A stretch of DNA of 32,301 nt from Dehalococcoidia bacterium. GTDB lineage: Bacteria > Chloroflexota > Dehalococcoidia > UBA2979. Positions 16,027 through 24,795 of the stretch are shown piece by piece (the stretch's first letter is position 1; every line of letters starts with the position of its first letter). The position numbers and the translations under genes were made by a program. The DNA lies in contig JALOAM010000013.1 in the NCBI GenBank assembly GCA_023228765.1, forward strand, positions 1-32,301, read 5' to 3'. The notes beneath the pieces are model-generated. The model was not told where the DNA came from. It ran no database searches and saw only the letters and a list, made by a program, of their open reading frames with translations.

Positions 16027-17283
16027 CTACTCAGACCAGGGCTGGAGCGCCTCGGCGAGGGCGATGACACCCTCGCGGCTCTGCTCTGGCCAGTCCCACG
16101 GCTCGACGACCACGCGCATCCCTCCGAGGTTCGCGACGGCGAAGAAGCTGTCGCGTGCGCGGTCGGTCGGGCACTCGGCGGCCGAGCCCGGCGGGATCGA
16201 GTCCGGCCAGTGGAACCCCGAGTAGATCATCGCGCTCCCACCCTGGAGGGCGACCTCCTCACTGGTCCAGCAGGGATCGCTCGGCAAGTGTGAGCCGGAG
16301 GCCCCAGCATCCCACGCCTCCGCGGTGTACTCGGTCAGGCGGAGGACCAGTGGCTGCCCGTAGGTCCCCGGTCGGACGTACTCCAGCATGAGCTGCTCCG
16401 TGGCCGGGTCCGTTTCGTCAGGGCGGTAGGTGCTGGAGTGCCACAGCTCGAGGTCCGGCACGTCACCCGTCGCCTCGATGCTCGCGCCGAGCCAGTACGA
16501 CGGCGCCTCGGGAGCGCGCTCGCGGAGCGGCTCCTCCGGGTCGGGGCGCAGTGCGGGCAGGGACATCGGGTCGAAGAAGTCCGCCGCGAGGTCCGAGGCA
16601 GGCACGCGCTCGACGTCGTAGCGGAAGGTCAGTGTGCCCCCGGGCTCCTGCACGACCTCGCGAAGGAACGGCAGCATCGTCTCGGGATCGAGGTACAGCG
16701 TGTGTCGCTCCGTGAACGGCCCGGCGCGGAACGGCTGCACCTCGCGGTACGCGACCACCTCGAGGGCGGACGCGCCCTCGAACGTGGTCTCGCCGATGGT
16801 GATCTCAGGCGCCTCCGTCGTCGCGCGGGGCGAGCCGCCCTCGTCGAAGACGTAGGTCTCGAACGGGCGGTTCGGGCAGTCGAGGAGCAGCGCCGCCGCT
16901 GCGCTCGCGCCCGGGCACTGGCGCTCGTCGATGTTGATGCTCGCGTTCGCCGCCAGCGTGTACGCACCGCTGCCGTCCGCGATCGTCACGTACCGAGTCA
17001 GGTCGAGGTCGGTCGGGCCGAACTCGCGGCGAGCGGCCTCGTCCGCCGGGCTCGCCCAGATCGTCGCCGCGCTCGTCTCGCCCGAGGCCCCCGTGCCCAT
17101 CACCTCGAACCGGTACGCGCTCGACGCATCCGTCCGCAAGGTGGCGTCGAGGCGTTCGTACACGTCCTCGATCGTCTCGACCGGTGACGCGCTGTCGCCG
17201 CGCGTCGCGACGACCACGGCGACGATCGCGACGACCACAGCAAGGGCGGCCGATCCGAGGAGCGCGTACCGCCGTGCCGTCAT
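16027..17283 (-). CDS. membrane-anchored extracytoplasmic protein of unknown function
   Basis: The 418-residue protein starts with a basic stretch and one hydrophobic segment (LLGSAALAVVVAIVAVVVA, about residues 8-26) without a clear cleavage site, so it is probably anchored with its body outside. The body contains ETIEDVYERLDATLRT and a later part (ERHTLYLDPETMLPFLRE, then GTLTFRYDVERV) that resembles the beta-rich LolA/MucB-like lipoprotein-sensor fold; this is a weak impression. Four or so cysteines are spread over the body. The ATG at 17283 has AAGGG 6 nt upstream. It begins 15 nt after the stop of the M14 peptidase, so the two form an operon. I do not recognise a family. Confidence 0.8.
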   Translation of the reverse strand: MTARRYALLGSAALAVVVAIVAVVVATRGDSASPVETIEDVYERLDATLRTDASSAYRFEVMGTGASGETSAATIWASPADEAARREFGPTDLDLTRYVTIADGSGAYTLAANASINIDERQCPGASAAAALLLDCPNRPFETYVFDEGGSPRATTEAPEITIGETTFEGASALEVVAYREVQPFRAGPFTERHTLYLDPETMLPFLREVVQEPGGTLTFRYDVERVPASDLAADFFDPMSLPALRPDPEEPLRERAPEAPSYWLGASIEATGDVPDLELWHSSTYRPDETDPATEQLMLEYVRPGTYGQPLVLRLTEYTAEAWDAGASGSHLPSDPCWTSEEVALQGGSAMIYSGFHWPDSIPPGSAAECPTDRARDSFFAVANLGGMRVVVEPWDWPEQSREGVIALAEALQPWSE

Positions 17284-17298
17284 CCGCGACCCTTCGCC

Positions 17299-18114
17299 TT
17301 ACCGCTTCGGGCGTTCAGCGATGTAATCCAGGGCAGCGCGGACACCGGCCCGGTGCTCCTCCACCGCCGGATCGCTGGAGGAGCGCAGCTCGATGTCCAT
17401 CGCGGGTACGTCGAGCTCGTCCATCGAGTCGATGAACTCGCCGGAGATGTCGTAGTAGTCCCAGGTGTCGAGGTACTCGAAGTCCGTGGCCCGTGCGTAG
17501 CGCCGTGCCATGAAGACCGCATCGGCCTGCCGGTTGGCCTCGACGAGTGACCCGCAGCAGTGGAAGACGAGCACCGCCGAGGGCCGCACCAGTTCGAGGA
17601 ACGAGTGCAGCCCCTGGGTCTCAGGCTCGGAGAGCGGGCGCCTGCCGCCGCTGACGGGGCCGGTCTCGGGGTGCCAGGCGTCCTTCGTCCAGTCGTGCGA
17701 GGGCCAGTTGCGGTTCAGGTCCACCTCGTTCGCGTTCGTGTGGACACCGAGGGCGATGCCGTCCGGATTGAGCTCCGGCAGGACGCACGCCGTGACGCCC
17801 TCCGGCGGTGCGAGGCGACCGCGCTCGAAGTCCACGATCAGCGCACGCGCGAGTTCAGCGGTCACGCTCTCCGAGCCGGTGTGCATCCCGCCGACCAGCA
17901 GCACCACCTCGTCGTCGGCGCTCGAGCCCGTGTTGAAGCAGGTGAGCCCCAGCGGGCGGCCCTGCGCGGACATGCCGATCTCCAGGCTGGCGCTCTCCTC
18001 CGACCGCGCGACGCCATCGGCGAATGCGAAGACACCCAGGGCCGCGACCACCGCGAGGGCGAGGCGTCTGCTGAGGGGTGCTGTGAGGGACTGGTAGACG
18101 GCGCGAGACAACAA
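17299..18114 (-). CDS. exported M14-family zinc carboxypeptidase
   Basis: The first zinc site is GGMHTGSES (His and Glu four apart, as in the GGxHxGxE branch of M14). The substrate-binding region is LPELNPDGIALG followed by NEVDLNRNWPSHDW, with conserved Asn and Arg. LSEPETQGLHSFL, the third zinc ligand in VLVFHCCGSLVE and the catalytic Glu in MDIELRSS follow. An N-terminal hydrophobic stretch (LALAVVAALGVFAFADGVA) should export it. Such enzymes remove C-terminal residues from peptides or peptidoglycan stems. The start is unclear: I use the TTG at 18114. A CTG at 18126 lies 8 nt after a GGAGAGG, and the frame stays open to a TTG at 18246, but those extra codons lack the local bias. It is the first gene of an operon with the anchored protein downstream. 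Confidence 0.85.
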   Translation of the reverse strand: MLSRAVYQSLTAPLSRRLALAVVAALGVFAFADGVARSEESASLEIGMSAQGRPLGLTCFNTGSSADDEVVLLVGGMHTGSESVTAELARALIVDFERGRLAPPEGVTACVLPELNPDGIALGVHTNANEVDLNRNWPSHDWTKDAWHPETGPVSGGRRPLSEPETQGLHSFLELVRPSAVLVFHCCGSLVEANRQADAVFMARRYARATDFEYLDTWDYYDISGEFIDSMDELDVPAMDIELRSSSDPAVEEHRAGVRAALDYIAERPKR

Positions 18115-18201
18115 CGAGGAATACGGCAGTGGTAGGACCTCTCCAACCGCAACTGGTTCTTCGCCGCCCGAACAGTCTGTCGTGAGTCCAGTGACTACTG
18201 C

Positions 18202-18220
18202 GCGGCCTCTACGAGGCCGC
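18202..18220. promoter_or_regulatory. perfect 8-bp inverted repeat in a divergent intergenic region
   Basis: GCGGCCTC-TAC-GAGGCCGC lies between the M14 gene (minus) and the PH-domain gene (plus). There is no T-run, so an operator or a 5' leader hairpin is more likely than a terminator. Confidence 0.45.
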
Positions 18221-18340
18221 TCCTCCCAGACCCATTGCAAACACAAACGGAGGAAGCGCAGCGGCGTTCGGTTAATCCGCAGACAGGGGCTCTGACCTCA
18301 CGCGCGGCGTAGAATCGCGGCAGGAGCGAGGAGTCGGAGC

Positions 18341-18868
18341 ATGAACGTGCCGTTCGACCTGCAGGCCACCGAGACCGTCACGATGGTGCTGCGGAGGCAC
18401 TGGCTGCACCTGTACCCACGCCTCGCACTCCTCGTGCTGGTCGGGGTGGCGCCGCCGATCGCGGTCTGGTTCGCGACGGATGCGCTCGTGGACCTCGGAG
18501 GCACCGCACGGCTCTTCGTCTGGATCCTCGGCTTCACGTGGGCGGCGTTCTGGCTCGTGCGCGCGTATTTCCTCTGGTACCGCTACGAGCACGACGTCTG
18601 GGTGCTGACGGACCAGCGCCTGGTGGACTCGCTCCGGAAGCACTGGTTCCACCACCACATGGCGTCGGTGGACCTCGTGGACATCGAGGATGTCGCCGTG
18701 GCGCGGGAGGGCCCCCTCCGCACGATGTTCAACTACGGCGACGTGCAGGTGCAGACCGCGGCCCAGCGGGCGAATTTCGTCCTCGGCGCCGTGCCGAAGC
18801 CCTCCGAGATCCTCACGACGCTGGACGCCGCGCGCGATGCGGCCCGAAGGCAGCTGACCCGCACGTAG
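18341..18868 (+). CDS. bacterial PH-domain (bPH2, YdbS-like) membrane protein
   Basis: The 175-residue protein has two membrane helices (PRLALLVLVGVAPPIAVWFA at about residues 26-45, and FVWILGFTWAAFWLVRAYF at about 60-80) followed by a bacterial pleckstrin-homology fold: HDVWVLTDQRLVDS, MASVDLVDIEDVAV and MFNYGDVQVQTA. This layout matches the YdbS-like PF03703 family, whose function is poorly known. The ATG at 18341 has GAGGAG 8 nt upstream. A TAGAAT at 18308-18313 could be a -10 element but lacks a clear -35. It is convergent with the solute-binding lipoprotein gene, 27 nt apart. Confidence 0.85.
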   Translation: MNVPFDLQATETVTMVLRRHWLHLYPRLALLVLVGVAPPIAVWFATDALVDLGGTARLFVWILGFTWAAFWLVRAYFLWYRYEHDVWVLTDQRLVDSLRKHWFHHHMASVDLVDIEDVAVAREGPLRTMFNYGDVQVQTAAQRANFVLGAVPKPSEILTTLDAARDAARRQLTRT

Positions 18869-18895
18869 GCTTCCGCCGCGCCGCCCGAGAACGGG

Positions 18896-20548
18896 CTACG
18901 GCCGGCCCGAGATCGTGATCGACTCGAACGAGAGGTCACCCGGGACCACGCCCTCGCGCGCGGAGGGCTCGATGCCCTGCACCCACGGCTTCACCAGGGC
19001 GCCCCGGAGCGGGTGGTTCAGCGGGATCACACCGACATCGTCGATGAGGATCCGGTGCGCCTCGGCGTAGAGCTCCAGGCGGCGCTCGAAGTTCACCTCG
19101 GTGCCCGCTTCCTCCAGGAGACGGTCGAACTCGGGGTTGGAGTACCCACCGAAGTTCAGCGGTGATGACGTGGAGAACGGCGGCAGCCAGTTCTGCGGGT
19201 CGGGGTAGTCCGCGTTCCAGCCGCCGATCGCGATCTGGAACTCACCCGCGGAGTACGCCGCGACGTACGAGGCCGTCTCGCGGATGTCGAGTTTCACCGT
19301 GATGCCGAGGTTGGTCTGCCACTGAGACTGCAACCACTCCGCCGTCAGGACGGAGCTGGAGGCTTCCGGTACCAGCAGCGTGAGCTCCGCGCCCTGCGCT
19401 CCGGCATCCTCGACGAGCGCGCGTGACTCGTCGACGGCGTCCGCGAACTGCTTCCCCGCGTCCGGGTCGTAGCCAGGCATTCCCGGGGGGATCCAGCCGT
19501 AGGCCGGCGCCGCGTTGCCCTCCAGCACCGCGCCGGCGTACTCCTCTCGGTTGAGGGAACCTGCGAGGGCCTGCCGTACGCGCTGGTCGGAGAGCAGCGG
19601 ATCGCCCGCGTTCAGGTAGAGGCCGATCGTGCGGAGCTGCGCGTAGCCGATGAACTCGTCGCGTAACGCCTCGTTCCCCCGTACCTGCACCAGCTCCGCC
19701 GGGCCGAGGAGGACCACGTCCAGCTCGTCGTTCTGGTACGCGAGGAAGGCAACGGCAGAGTCGTCGATCAGGTCGAACTCGATCGCCTCGAGGCCCGCAG
19801 GGTCACGGTGGTAGTGCTCGTTCCGCACCAGCCGGACGCGCTCACCGTGCTCCCAAACGTCGAGGACGAACGGGCCGTTGGAGACGAGCCTGCCCGCCTC
19901 GGTCCACTGCTCGCCATTCGCGTCCGCGAGGTCCTGTCGCACCGGGTACAGCGGCCACAGCGTCGCGAGGAGGAGGAACTCCGGACTCGGGCGGTTGAGG
20001 TGGTAGACCACCGTGCGGTCGTCGGGCGCCTCTACCGAGTCGATCATCTGGTAGAAGTCGACGTACGGGTTCGCCGAACCCGGCGCGAACAGGCGGTTCG
20101 CGCCGTCCACGAACGCCTGCGCCACCAGCGGGGTGCCGTCACTCCACAGCAGACCCTCGCGCAGGTGGAACGTGTACGTCTGTCCATCCTCGGACACGTC
20201 GCCGTTCTCCCCGTCGGGGATCTCCTCCGCGAGGTCGGCGGTGAGGTGGTCGTCCGCGTCCAGGCGGAGGAGCCCGGAGTAGAGGTTACGCACGAGCGTG
20301 AGTGACACCTGGTCGCTCGCCTGCTGCGGGTCGAGGGTCGTCGGCTCCGACGTGAGGTTCGCGTGGAGGACCTGTTCCGCGTCCAGCGCTGCCGTCGCGG
20401 TGGCGGTCCCTACCGCACCGGTCGCCGTGGGCTCCGTGAACGCAGGGTCGGCGTCACCGCAACCCACGAGGGTTGCTGCGAGGATGAGTGCACCGAACAG
20501 CACGAGGGGCGCGCGGACCAACCGCGCGCGAGACCAGCTGCCTACCAC
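18896..20548 (-). CDS. ABC transporter solute-binding lipoprotein, peptide family 5
   Basis: The 550-residue protein is an SBP_bac_5 (OppA/DppA-like) extracytoplasmic receptor for peptides or similar solutes. The signal segment ends in a lipobox, ATLVGC with Cys30 as the lipidated residue, followed by a Thr- and Ala-rich linker. Family motifs include LTSEPTTLDPQQASD near the mature N-terminus, YTFHLREGLLWSDGTPL, VSNGPFVLDVWEHGE, and the late FQIAIGGWNADYPDPQNWL. The start is the GTG at 20548, with GAGGAG 6 nt upstream; a GTG at 20569 is less well placed. No permease or ATPase gene is adjacent, so its transporter partners must be elsewhere. It is divergent from the MFS gene. Confidence 0.95.
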   Translation of the reverse strand: MVGSWSRARLVRAPLVLFGALILAATLVGCGDADPAFTEPTATGAVGTATATAALDAEQVLHANLTSEPTTLDPQQASDQVSLTLVRNLYSGLLRLDADDHLTADLAEEIPDGENGDVSEDGQTYTFHLREGLLWSDGTPLVAQAFVDGANRLFAPGSANPYVDFYQMIDSVEAPDDRTVVYHLNRPSPEFLLLATLWPLYPVRQDLADANGEQWTEAGRLVSNGPFVLDVWEHGERVRLVRNEHYHRDPAGLEAIEFDLIDDSAVAFLAYQNDELDVVLLGPAELVQVRGNEALRDEFIGYAQLRTIGLYLNAGDPLLSDQRVRQALAGSLNREEYAGAVLEGNAAPAYGWIPPGMPGYDPDAGKQFADAVDESRALVEDAGAQGAELTLLVPEASSSVLTAEWLQSQWQTNLGITVKLDIRETASYVAAYSAGEFQIAIGGWNADYPDPQNWLPPFSTSSPLNFGGYSNPEFDRLLEEAGTEVNFERRLELYAEAHRILIDDVGVIPLNHPLRGALVKPWVQGIEPSAREGVVPGDLSFESITISGRP

Positions 20549-20608
20549 CCACGACTCCTCGCCAATCACGCAGCGCCTTCCTCAGCAGGGACGAGGAGCA
20601 CTACGCGA

Positions 20609-20621
20609 GCCGCCTGGCGGC
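20609..20621. promoter_or_regulatory. GCCGCC-T-GGCGGC palindrome between divergent transport genes
   Basis: A 6-bp inverted repeat around a single base lies in the 182-nt gap between the solute-binding protein (minus) and the MFS gene (plus). It could be an operator for either; such short GC palindromes also arise by chance here. Confidence 0.3.
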
Positions 20622-20730
20622 CCTGATGGTATCGGTAAGGAGCCCTGTCGCACTAGACGCCACTCGCGTCCCAGCGTATCCACGGACAGCGAGGCCTGCG
20701 GGCACACGGACGGAAGGGAGGGCAGACGAG

Positions 20731-21951
20731 ATGCGGTCGCGACCGTTCATCGTCCTCTTCTGCGCCGTTGCCGTGGCATCCATGGGGATCTCCATGGTCA
20801 GTCCGATCCTGCCGGTGTACGCCGAGGAACTCGGTGCGACCGGCATCTGGACAGGTCTTACCTTTTCCATCTTCGCCGTCTCTCAGACGATCATCAGTCC
20901 CTTCGCGGGGACCTGGTCTGACCGATATGGACGCAAGCCGTTCATCATCCTGGGGCTGCTCTTCTACCTCGTCGCGGCGCTCGGTTATCTGAGTGCTGAC
21001 ACCTTCTTACAAGTGCTCGTGTTCCGCGCTATCAGCGGATGCGGGACGAGCCTGATCTTTTCGGTCGCGCGAGCGTACATCGGCGACCTGGTACCGAGTG
21101 GGCACGAGGGACGCTGGTTCGGTGTCTTCGCGGTCGCGGACATCGTGGGATTCGGGATCGGGCCGATCTTCTCGGGCGCCCTCCGCGACATCTTCGGCTT
21201 CGACGCCGTGTTCGTCGGCATGGCGCTGCTCATGGGCTCCTCCGCCGCCATCGTCACGATCCTCCTCCCCAGGCACGTGGAGATGGACCGCGTGGCGAGG
21301 GCGATCCAACCTGCCTGGTCCTTTACGGAGGCGCTCCGCGACCGCCTGACGCTGAGCCTCACGATCCTGATGTGCGTGAGTTCGATGACGTTCGGGGCCG
21401 TGTTCTCGTTCCTCAGCGTGCGGTTGGAGCATCTCGGCGTCACCGGCATCGCGGTCGGCATCGCGTTCGCGTCCGAGAGCTTCGCCAGCGCCGCGGCACA
21501 GCCCGTGATGGGCCCGCTGGCCGACCGACGCGACCGCCGAGCGATCGTCATTGGAGGGCTCCTCGGGTCCGCGCTGGTGCTCGCAGCCCTCGGCGCGGCG
21601 GGGAGCTACGTCCTCATCGTGGTGCTGATGGTGGCGATGGGCGTCGCCCAGGCCGCCACGATGGTCGGGGTCGCCGCCATGCAGGTGGTCGCCGGCCGCC
21701 GAGCGGGCATGGGCACCGTGATCGGCCTCGGCTCCGCCGGGAACGGCATCGGGATCATCTTCGGCTCAGTCGTCGGAGGCGCCCTGGTGCAGTGGTTCGG
21801 TCTCGGCGCGCCGTTCTACCTCGGCGCCGCGACGATGGTCCTCGGTGCGATCCTCGTCGTCTGGCTCCTCCGAGGCGTCCCCACCACCGAGGCTGGACTC
21901 CCCCGCGACGCGGACGGCCTCGCCGACGTGGCAGAGGCCGCCTCGCTCTGA
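20731..21951 (+). CDS. major facilitator superfamily transporter
   Basis: The 406-residue protein has about twelve membrane helices in two halves, with MFS motif A between helices 2 and 3 (GTWSDRYGRKP) and its counterpart in the second half (GPLADRRDRRA). The helix SVARAYIGDLVPSGHEGR resembles motifs of drug-exporter-like families (DHA1 type). The substrate is unknown; efflux is more likely than uptake. The ATG at 20731 follows GGGAGGG by 8 nt. The frame is open much further upstream (to 20488), overlapping the divergent lipoprotein gene, but that part is not coding. Confidence 0.93.
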   Translation: MRSRPFIVLFCAVAVASMGISMVSPILPVYAEELGATGIWTGLTFSIFAVSQTIISPFAGTWSDRYGRKPFIILGLLFYLVAALGYLSADTFLQVLVFRAISGCGTSLIFSVARAYIGDLVPSGHEGRWFGVFAVADIVGFGIGPIFSGALRDIFGFDAVFVGMALLMGSSAAIVTILLPRHVEMDRVARAIQPAWSFTEALRDRLTLSLTILMCVSSMTFGAVFSFLSVRLEHLGVTGIAVGIAFASESFASAAAQPVMGPLADRRDRRAIVIGGLLGSALVLAALGAAGSYVLIVVLMVAMGVAQAATMVGVAAMQVVAGRRAGMGTVIGLGSAGNGIGIIFGSVVGGALVQWFGLGAPFYLGAATMVLGAILVVWLLRGVPTTEAGLPRDADGLADVAEAASL

Positions 21952-21994
21952 CCGGCGGAGTCGCCTCGGGCGGTCCCGACGCCCCGACCGGGCG

Positions 21995-22519
21995 TTACGC
22001 CTCGGGCTCCTCCGCCGGGAGGATCGAGTCGAGCACGTACTGCTCGGCGATCCCGCGCGGCTCCCAGCCCAACGTGGTGACCGCGTGGCCCTCGAGCTCC
22101 TTGTAGACACGGAAGAAGTGCTCCACCTCCCGGAGGAAGTGCGGCGGCACGTGGCCGATCTCGCCCACCTCGCGGTAGCGCGGGTCGGCGACGGGCCCGG
22201 TGAGCACCTTCTCGTCGTCACCCTTCTCGTCCCGCATCCGCAGCATCCCCACCGGACGCACGTCGACGAGGGCGCCGGTGAACGACTCGAACGAGCCCCA
22301 GATCAGGATGTCCACCGGGTCGCCGTCACCGGCCTTGGTAGACGGCACGAAGCCGTAGTGGCCGGGATAGTGGACGGAGGAGTAGAGCACGCGGTCCAGG
22401 CGGAACAGCTGGAACTCGGCGTCGTACTCGTACTTGGCCTGTCCGCCTCGCGGGATCTCCACAATGGCGTTGAGACGGCGGGGCGGATCCTCGCCCGGGG
22501 GGATGGAATACAGGTCCAC
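21995..22519 (-). CDS. ppa: family I inorganic pyrophosphatase
   Basis: The 174-residue enzyme hydrolyses pyrophosphate to two phosphates, pulling biosynthetic reactions forward. It has the family I signature DGDPVDILIW (Asp65, Asp67, Asp70 bind Mg2+), the upstream VEIPRGGQAKYEYD with the Lys and Arg substrate contacts, YPGHYGFVPST, and the later PVADPRYREVGEIGHVP. The length is normal for bacterial Ppa. The start is a GTG at 22519 with GAGG 5 nt upstream. It is the last gene of the minus-strand group that includes the unknown protein and the HDOD protein, 118 nt behind the former, and convergent with the MFS gene. Confidence 0.96.
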   Translation of the reverse strand: MDLYSIPPGEDPPRRLNAIVEIPRGGQAKYEYDAEFQLFRLDRVLYSSVHYPGHYGFVPSTKAGDGDPVDILIWGSFESFTGALVDVRPVGMLRMRDEKGDDEKVLTGPVADPRYREVGEIGHVPPHFLREVEHFFRVYKELEGHAVTTLGWEPRGIAEQYVLDSILPAEEPEA

Positions 22520-22637
22520 GAGAACCTCGAGTGCTGCGGGCCCTCAGCGATCGGCCCTCGATTCATCGCATCGATAGTCGGCCTCGACGCGGCCACGCGC
22601 TAGCCATCGGTCGTTATGAGCGACGCCCGAGTCCGGC

Positions 22638-23747
22638 CTACGCCAGGCGGCGGCGGTGCACTTCCACGGCGGCGAGGACGGCGGCGGCGGAGAGGCGGGC
22701 CTCGGCGATGGCGTAGGGCATCCGCCCGAGGGCGAGACCGGCCGTCTGCGGCGACGGCGCGTCGACACCCTCCGGCAGCCGGGCGAGGTCGTCGAGGGCG
22801 CCCCGCAGCCGCCTCGCGGCGTCGAGTCCGACGGGTGTGCCGGTGCTGGTGAGGTTCATCGCCTCGAGCTCCGCGAGCAGGCGAGTGGCGGGGGCGGTGT
22901 CCACCACGACCTCGCGGGCTGCCTCCAGCACTGCGCGGTAGTGCGCCTGGTAGGCGCGGGCGTATCGCTCGCGCCAGTCGAGGGCGAGCGCCGCCGCGCG
23001 GTCGTAGTCGGCGGGCTGCGTGAAGTAGGCGATCGGCGGCAACCGCGTGAGCAGGTGCTCACGCTCCATCGCGAGGCCGGCGTAGGCCTCGACGTCCCGG
23101 GGGACCTCGGCGGCTTCGAGGTAGCCAACCAGCTCCAGCACCCCGCGGCCCCCGTCGTCACCGATGCGCTCGCGGAGGACGGCGTCGGCGAAGTCCTCCG
23201 GCGTGGGCCAGGAGATGCGGACGAGGCGGTTCACGGCATCCGGCGCGAGCTCCGTGAGCCGCCCGAGGGGCCCCGTGCGTCCTTCGAGGAACTCGACCAG
23301 CGTGTCGCGCATCCCCGGGCCGGCCTCACACGGCGGATGCGGCGGGCAGAGCGCCTGGTACGCCGCGAGCAGGTACGCCTCGGCGGATGCGCCCGGGCCT
23401 CGGAACGAGTCCGAGTGCTCCCACGCGTCGAGGGCGGCCTCCACGACCAGGCGTGGCTCGCGCTCCGCGGACGCGGGCAGGACGCGCAGCCATGGCCGGG
23501 CAACGCCTACCGCGCACGCTGTCGACGCAGACCGGGCGACCGAGCGGGTCAGCTCGGGCATGTCGTCCAGGAACGCGATGCGGATGTCCACCTCGCCGGG
23601 GTCGAGTGGCTCGAGCAGCCGTTCATGCCAGCGCGAGGAACGGACGACCTCGGCGGCGAACCAGGTATCAGCGGAGTCGCGGAAATACGCGACCTCGGCC
23701 GCGGCATCCGGCCACGCGCGATGTCTCGGACGTGCGGTGGGCTTCAT
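22638..23747 (-). CDS. protein of unknown function
   Basis: The 369-residue protein has no signal peptide, no clear membrane helix and no motif I recognise. It is mostly predicted helical and Ala-, Glu- and Arg-rich, with aromatic patches such as DSADTWFAAEVVRSSRWHE near residues 25-45 and LPPIAYFTQPADYDRA near 225-240. A CPPHPPCE segment near residue 135 could bind a metal. Strong third-position G/C bias over the full length supports a real gene. The ATG at 23747 lies 54 nt behind the HDOD gene and has only a poor ribosome binding site. It may belong to the same transcript as the HDOD gene. Confidence 0.75.
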   Translation of the reverse strand: MKPTARPRHRAWPDAAAEVAYFRDSADTWFAAEVVRSSRWHERLLEPLDPGEVDIRIAFLDDMPELTRSVARSASTACAVGVARPWLRVLPASAEREPRLVVEAALDAWEHSDSFRGPGASAEAYLLAAYQALCPPHPPCEAGPGMRDTLVEFLEGRTGPLGRLTELAPDAVNRLVRISWPTPEDFADAVLRERIGDDGGRGVLELVGYLEAAEVPRDVEAYAGLAMEREHLLTRLPPIAYFTQPADYDRAAALALDWRERYARAYQAHYRAVLEAAREVVVDTAPATRLLAELEAMNLTSTGTPVGLDAARRLRGALDDLARLPEGVDAPSPQTAGLALGRMPYAIAEARLSAAAVLAAVEVHRRRLA

Positions 23748-23801
23748 CTCAACCGTTCCGAATGGGGCTGGGGGCCCTCGGACGAGTCGAACGTGGCTGG
23801 G

Positions 23802-24791
23802 CTAGGCGCCGGAGGCGGTGTGCTCCACGAACGCGGCGGCGCGGTCCAGGACCACGCCCAGGCCGCCCTGCTCCGCAACGAGGACCTCCAGGGCGTCCTC
23901 CACGGCGGCGGAGCCACACGGCATCGCGGGACGCGGCAGGTCGTCCGGGCTCATCACTGCCATGCTCGCCGAGAACGTGCTCATCGCAGCGCGGCGCGAG
24001 GGGCAGGAGGGCGGCTCCGCGCCGTCCGAGATGCCGTGCGAGGCAGCGAACGCGCGGGCCCGCGCGACGAGCGCGGGAAGGCTCGCCAGGTCCTCGAACG
24101 TGGCGGGGGAGGCCCCATGCTCGGCGATGGCGCTGGCAAGCGCGGGCGGGAAGCCCCACCGCAGCGCCAGGCGGCCACCGAGCTCGGCGTCGGTGAAGCC
24201 GAACAGGCGCTGCTCGGCTTCGTGTAGCGGGATGCTCTCGTCGGCGGCCATGGCGCGGGCGCGACGGAACTCGGCGGGCCGAGCCTGCTCCAGCGCGAGG
24301 CGACCCACGTTGTGCAGGACGCCGGCGGTGAACGCCTCTTCCTGGTGGGTGCCCTCGGCGCGCGCGAGGAGTCCGGCGAGGACCCCGACCGCTACGGAGT
24401 GCCGCCAGAACGCGAACGCCTCGATGCCCTCGTATGCCGGGAGCGTGCGCATCGCGGTGGTGGCGAAGAGGGTGGACCGCACCTGGCGGAACCCAAGCAG
24501 CACCACGGCATCGCGGATGGTGGTGATGCGACGGGGGAAGCCGTAGTAGGCGGAGTTCGCGACCCGCAGGACGCGGGCCGTGAGTGCTGGGTCCGAGGAG
24601 ATCGCCTGCGCCAGCTCATGCGCGGAAAAGTGGTCCCCTTCCGCGATCTGCAGCACTTGGGCGGCAATGGGCGGCAGAGGCCGGAGCTCGGCGATCTCCT
24701 CGACCAGCACATCGATTTCGGATGCGGCCGTTACCGGACGCGATCCGAGCACCGATCTTTCGAGAATGGAAACCCCGGGGGACGCGGTCAT
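23802..24791 (-). CDS. HDOD-domain signalling protein
   Basis: The 329-residue protein has an HDOD domain (PF08668) at about residues 25-225: IAELRPLPPIAAQVLQIAEG, AISSDPALTARVLRVANSAYYGF, ITTIRDAVVLLGFRQVRS and GVLHNVGRLALEQ. HDOD proteins are relatives of HD-GYP enzymes that usually lack the full catalytic set and act as adaptors in signalling, stress response or motility control. The C-terminal 100 residues are a poorly conserved extension with no identified domain. I prefer the ATG at 24791; a GTG at 24818 would add nine residues. A 12-bp palindrome covers the region just before the ATG. The two small ORFs upstream are on the same strand. Confidence 0.92.
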   Translation of the reverse strand: MTASPGVSILERSVLGSRPVTAASEIDVLVEEIAELRPLPPIAAQVLQIAEGDHFSAHELAQAISSDPALTARVLRVANSAYYGFPRRITTIRDAVVLLGFRQVRSTLFATTAMRTLPAYEGIEAFAFWRHSVAVGVLAGLLARAEGTHQEEAFTAGVLHNVGRLALEQARPAEFRRARAMAADESIPLHEAEQRLFGFTDAELGGRLALRWGFPPALASAIAEHGASPATFEDLASLPALVARARAFAASHGISDGAEPPSCPSRRAAMSTFSASMAVMSPDDLPRPAMPCGSAAVEDALEVLVAEQGGLGVVLDRAAAFVEHTASGA

Positions 24792-24795
24792 GACA

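Noticed and set aside
20581..20730. T-box-like or other riboswitch between the solute-binding protein and MFS genes
   Set aside because: I looked for a T-box core and other known riboswitch cores and found none; only a short palindrome is present.
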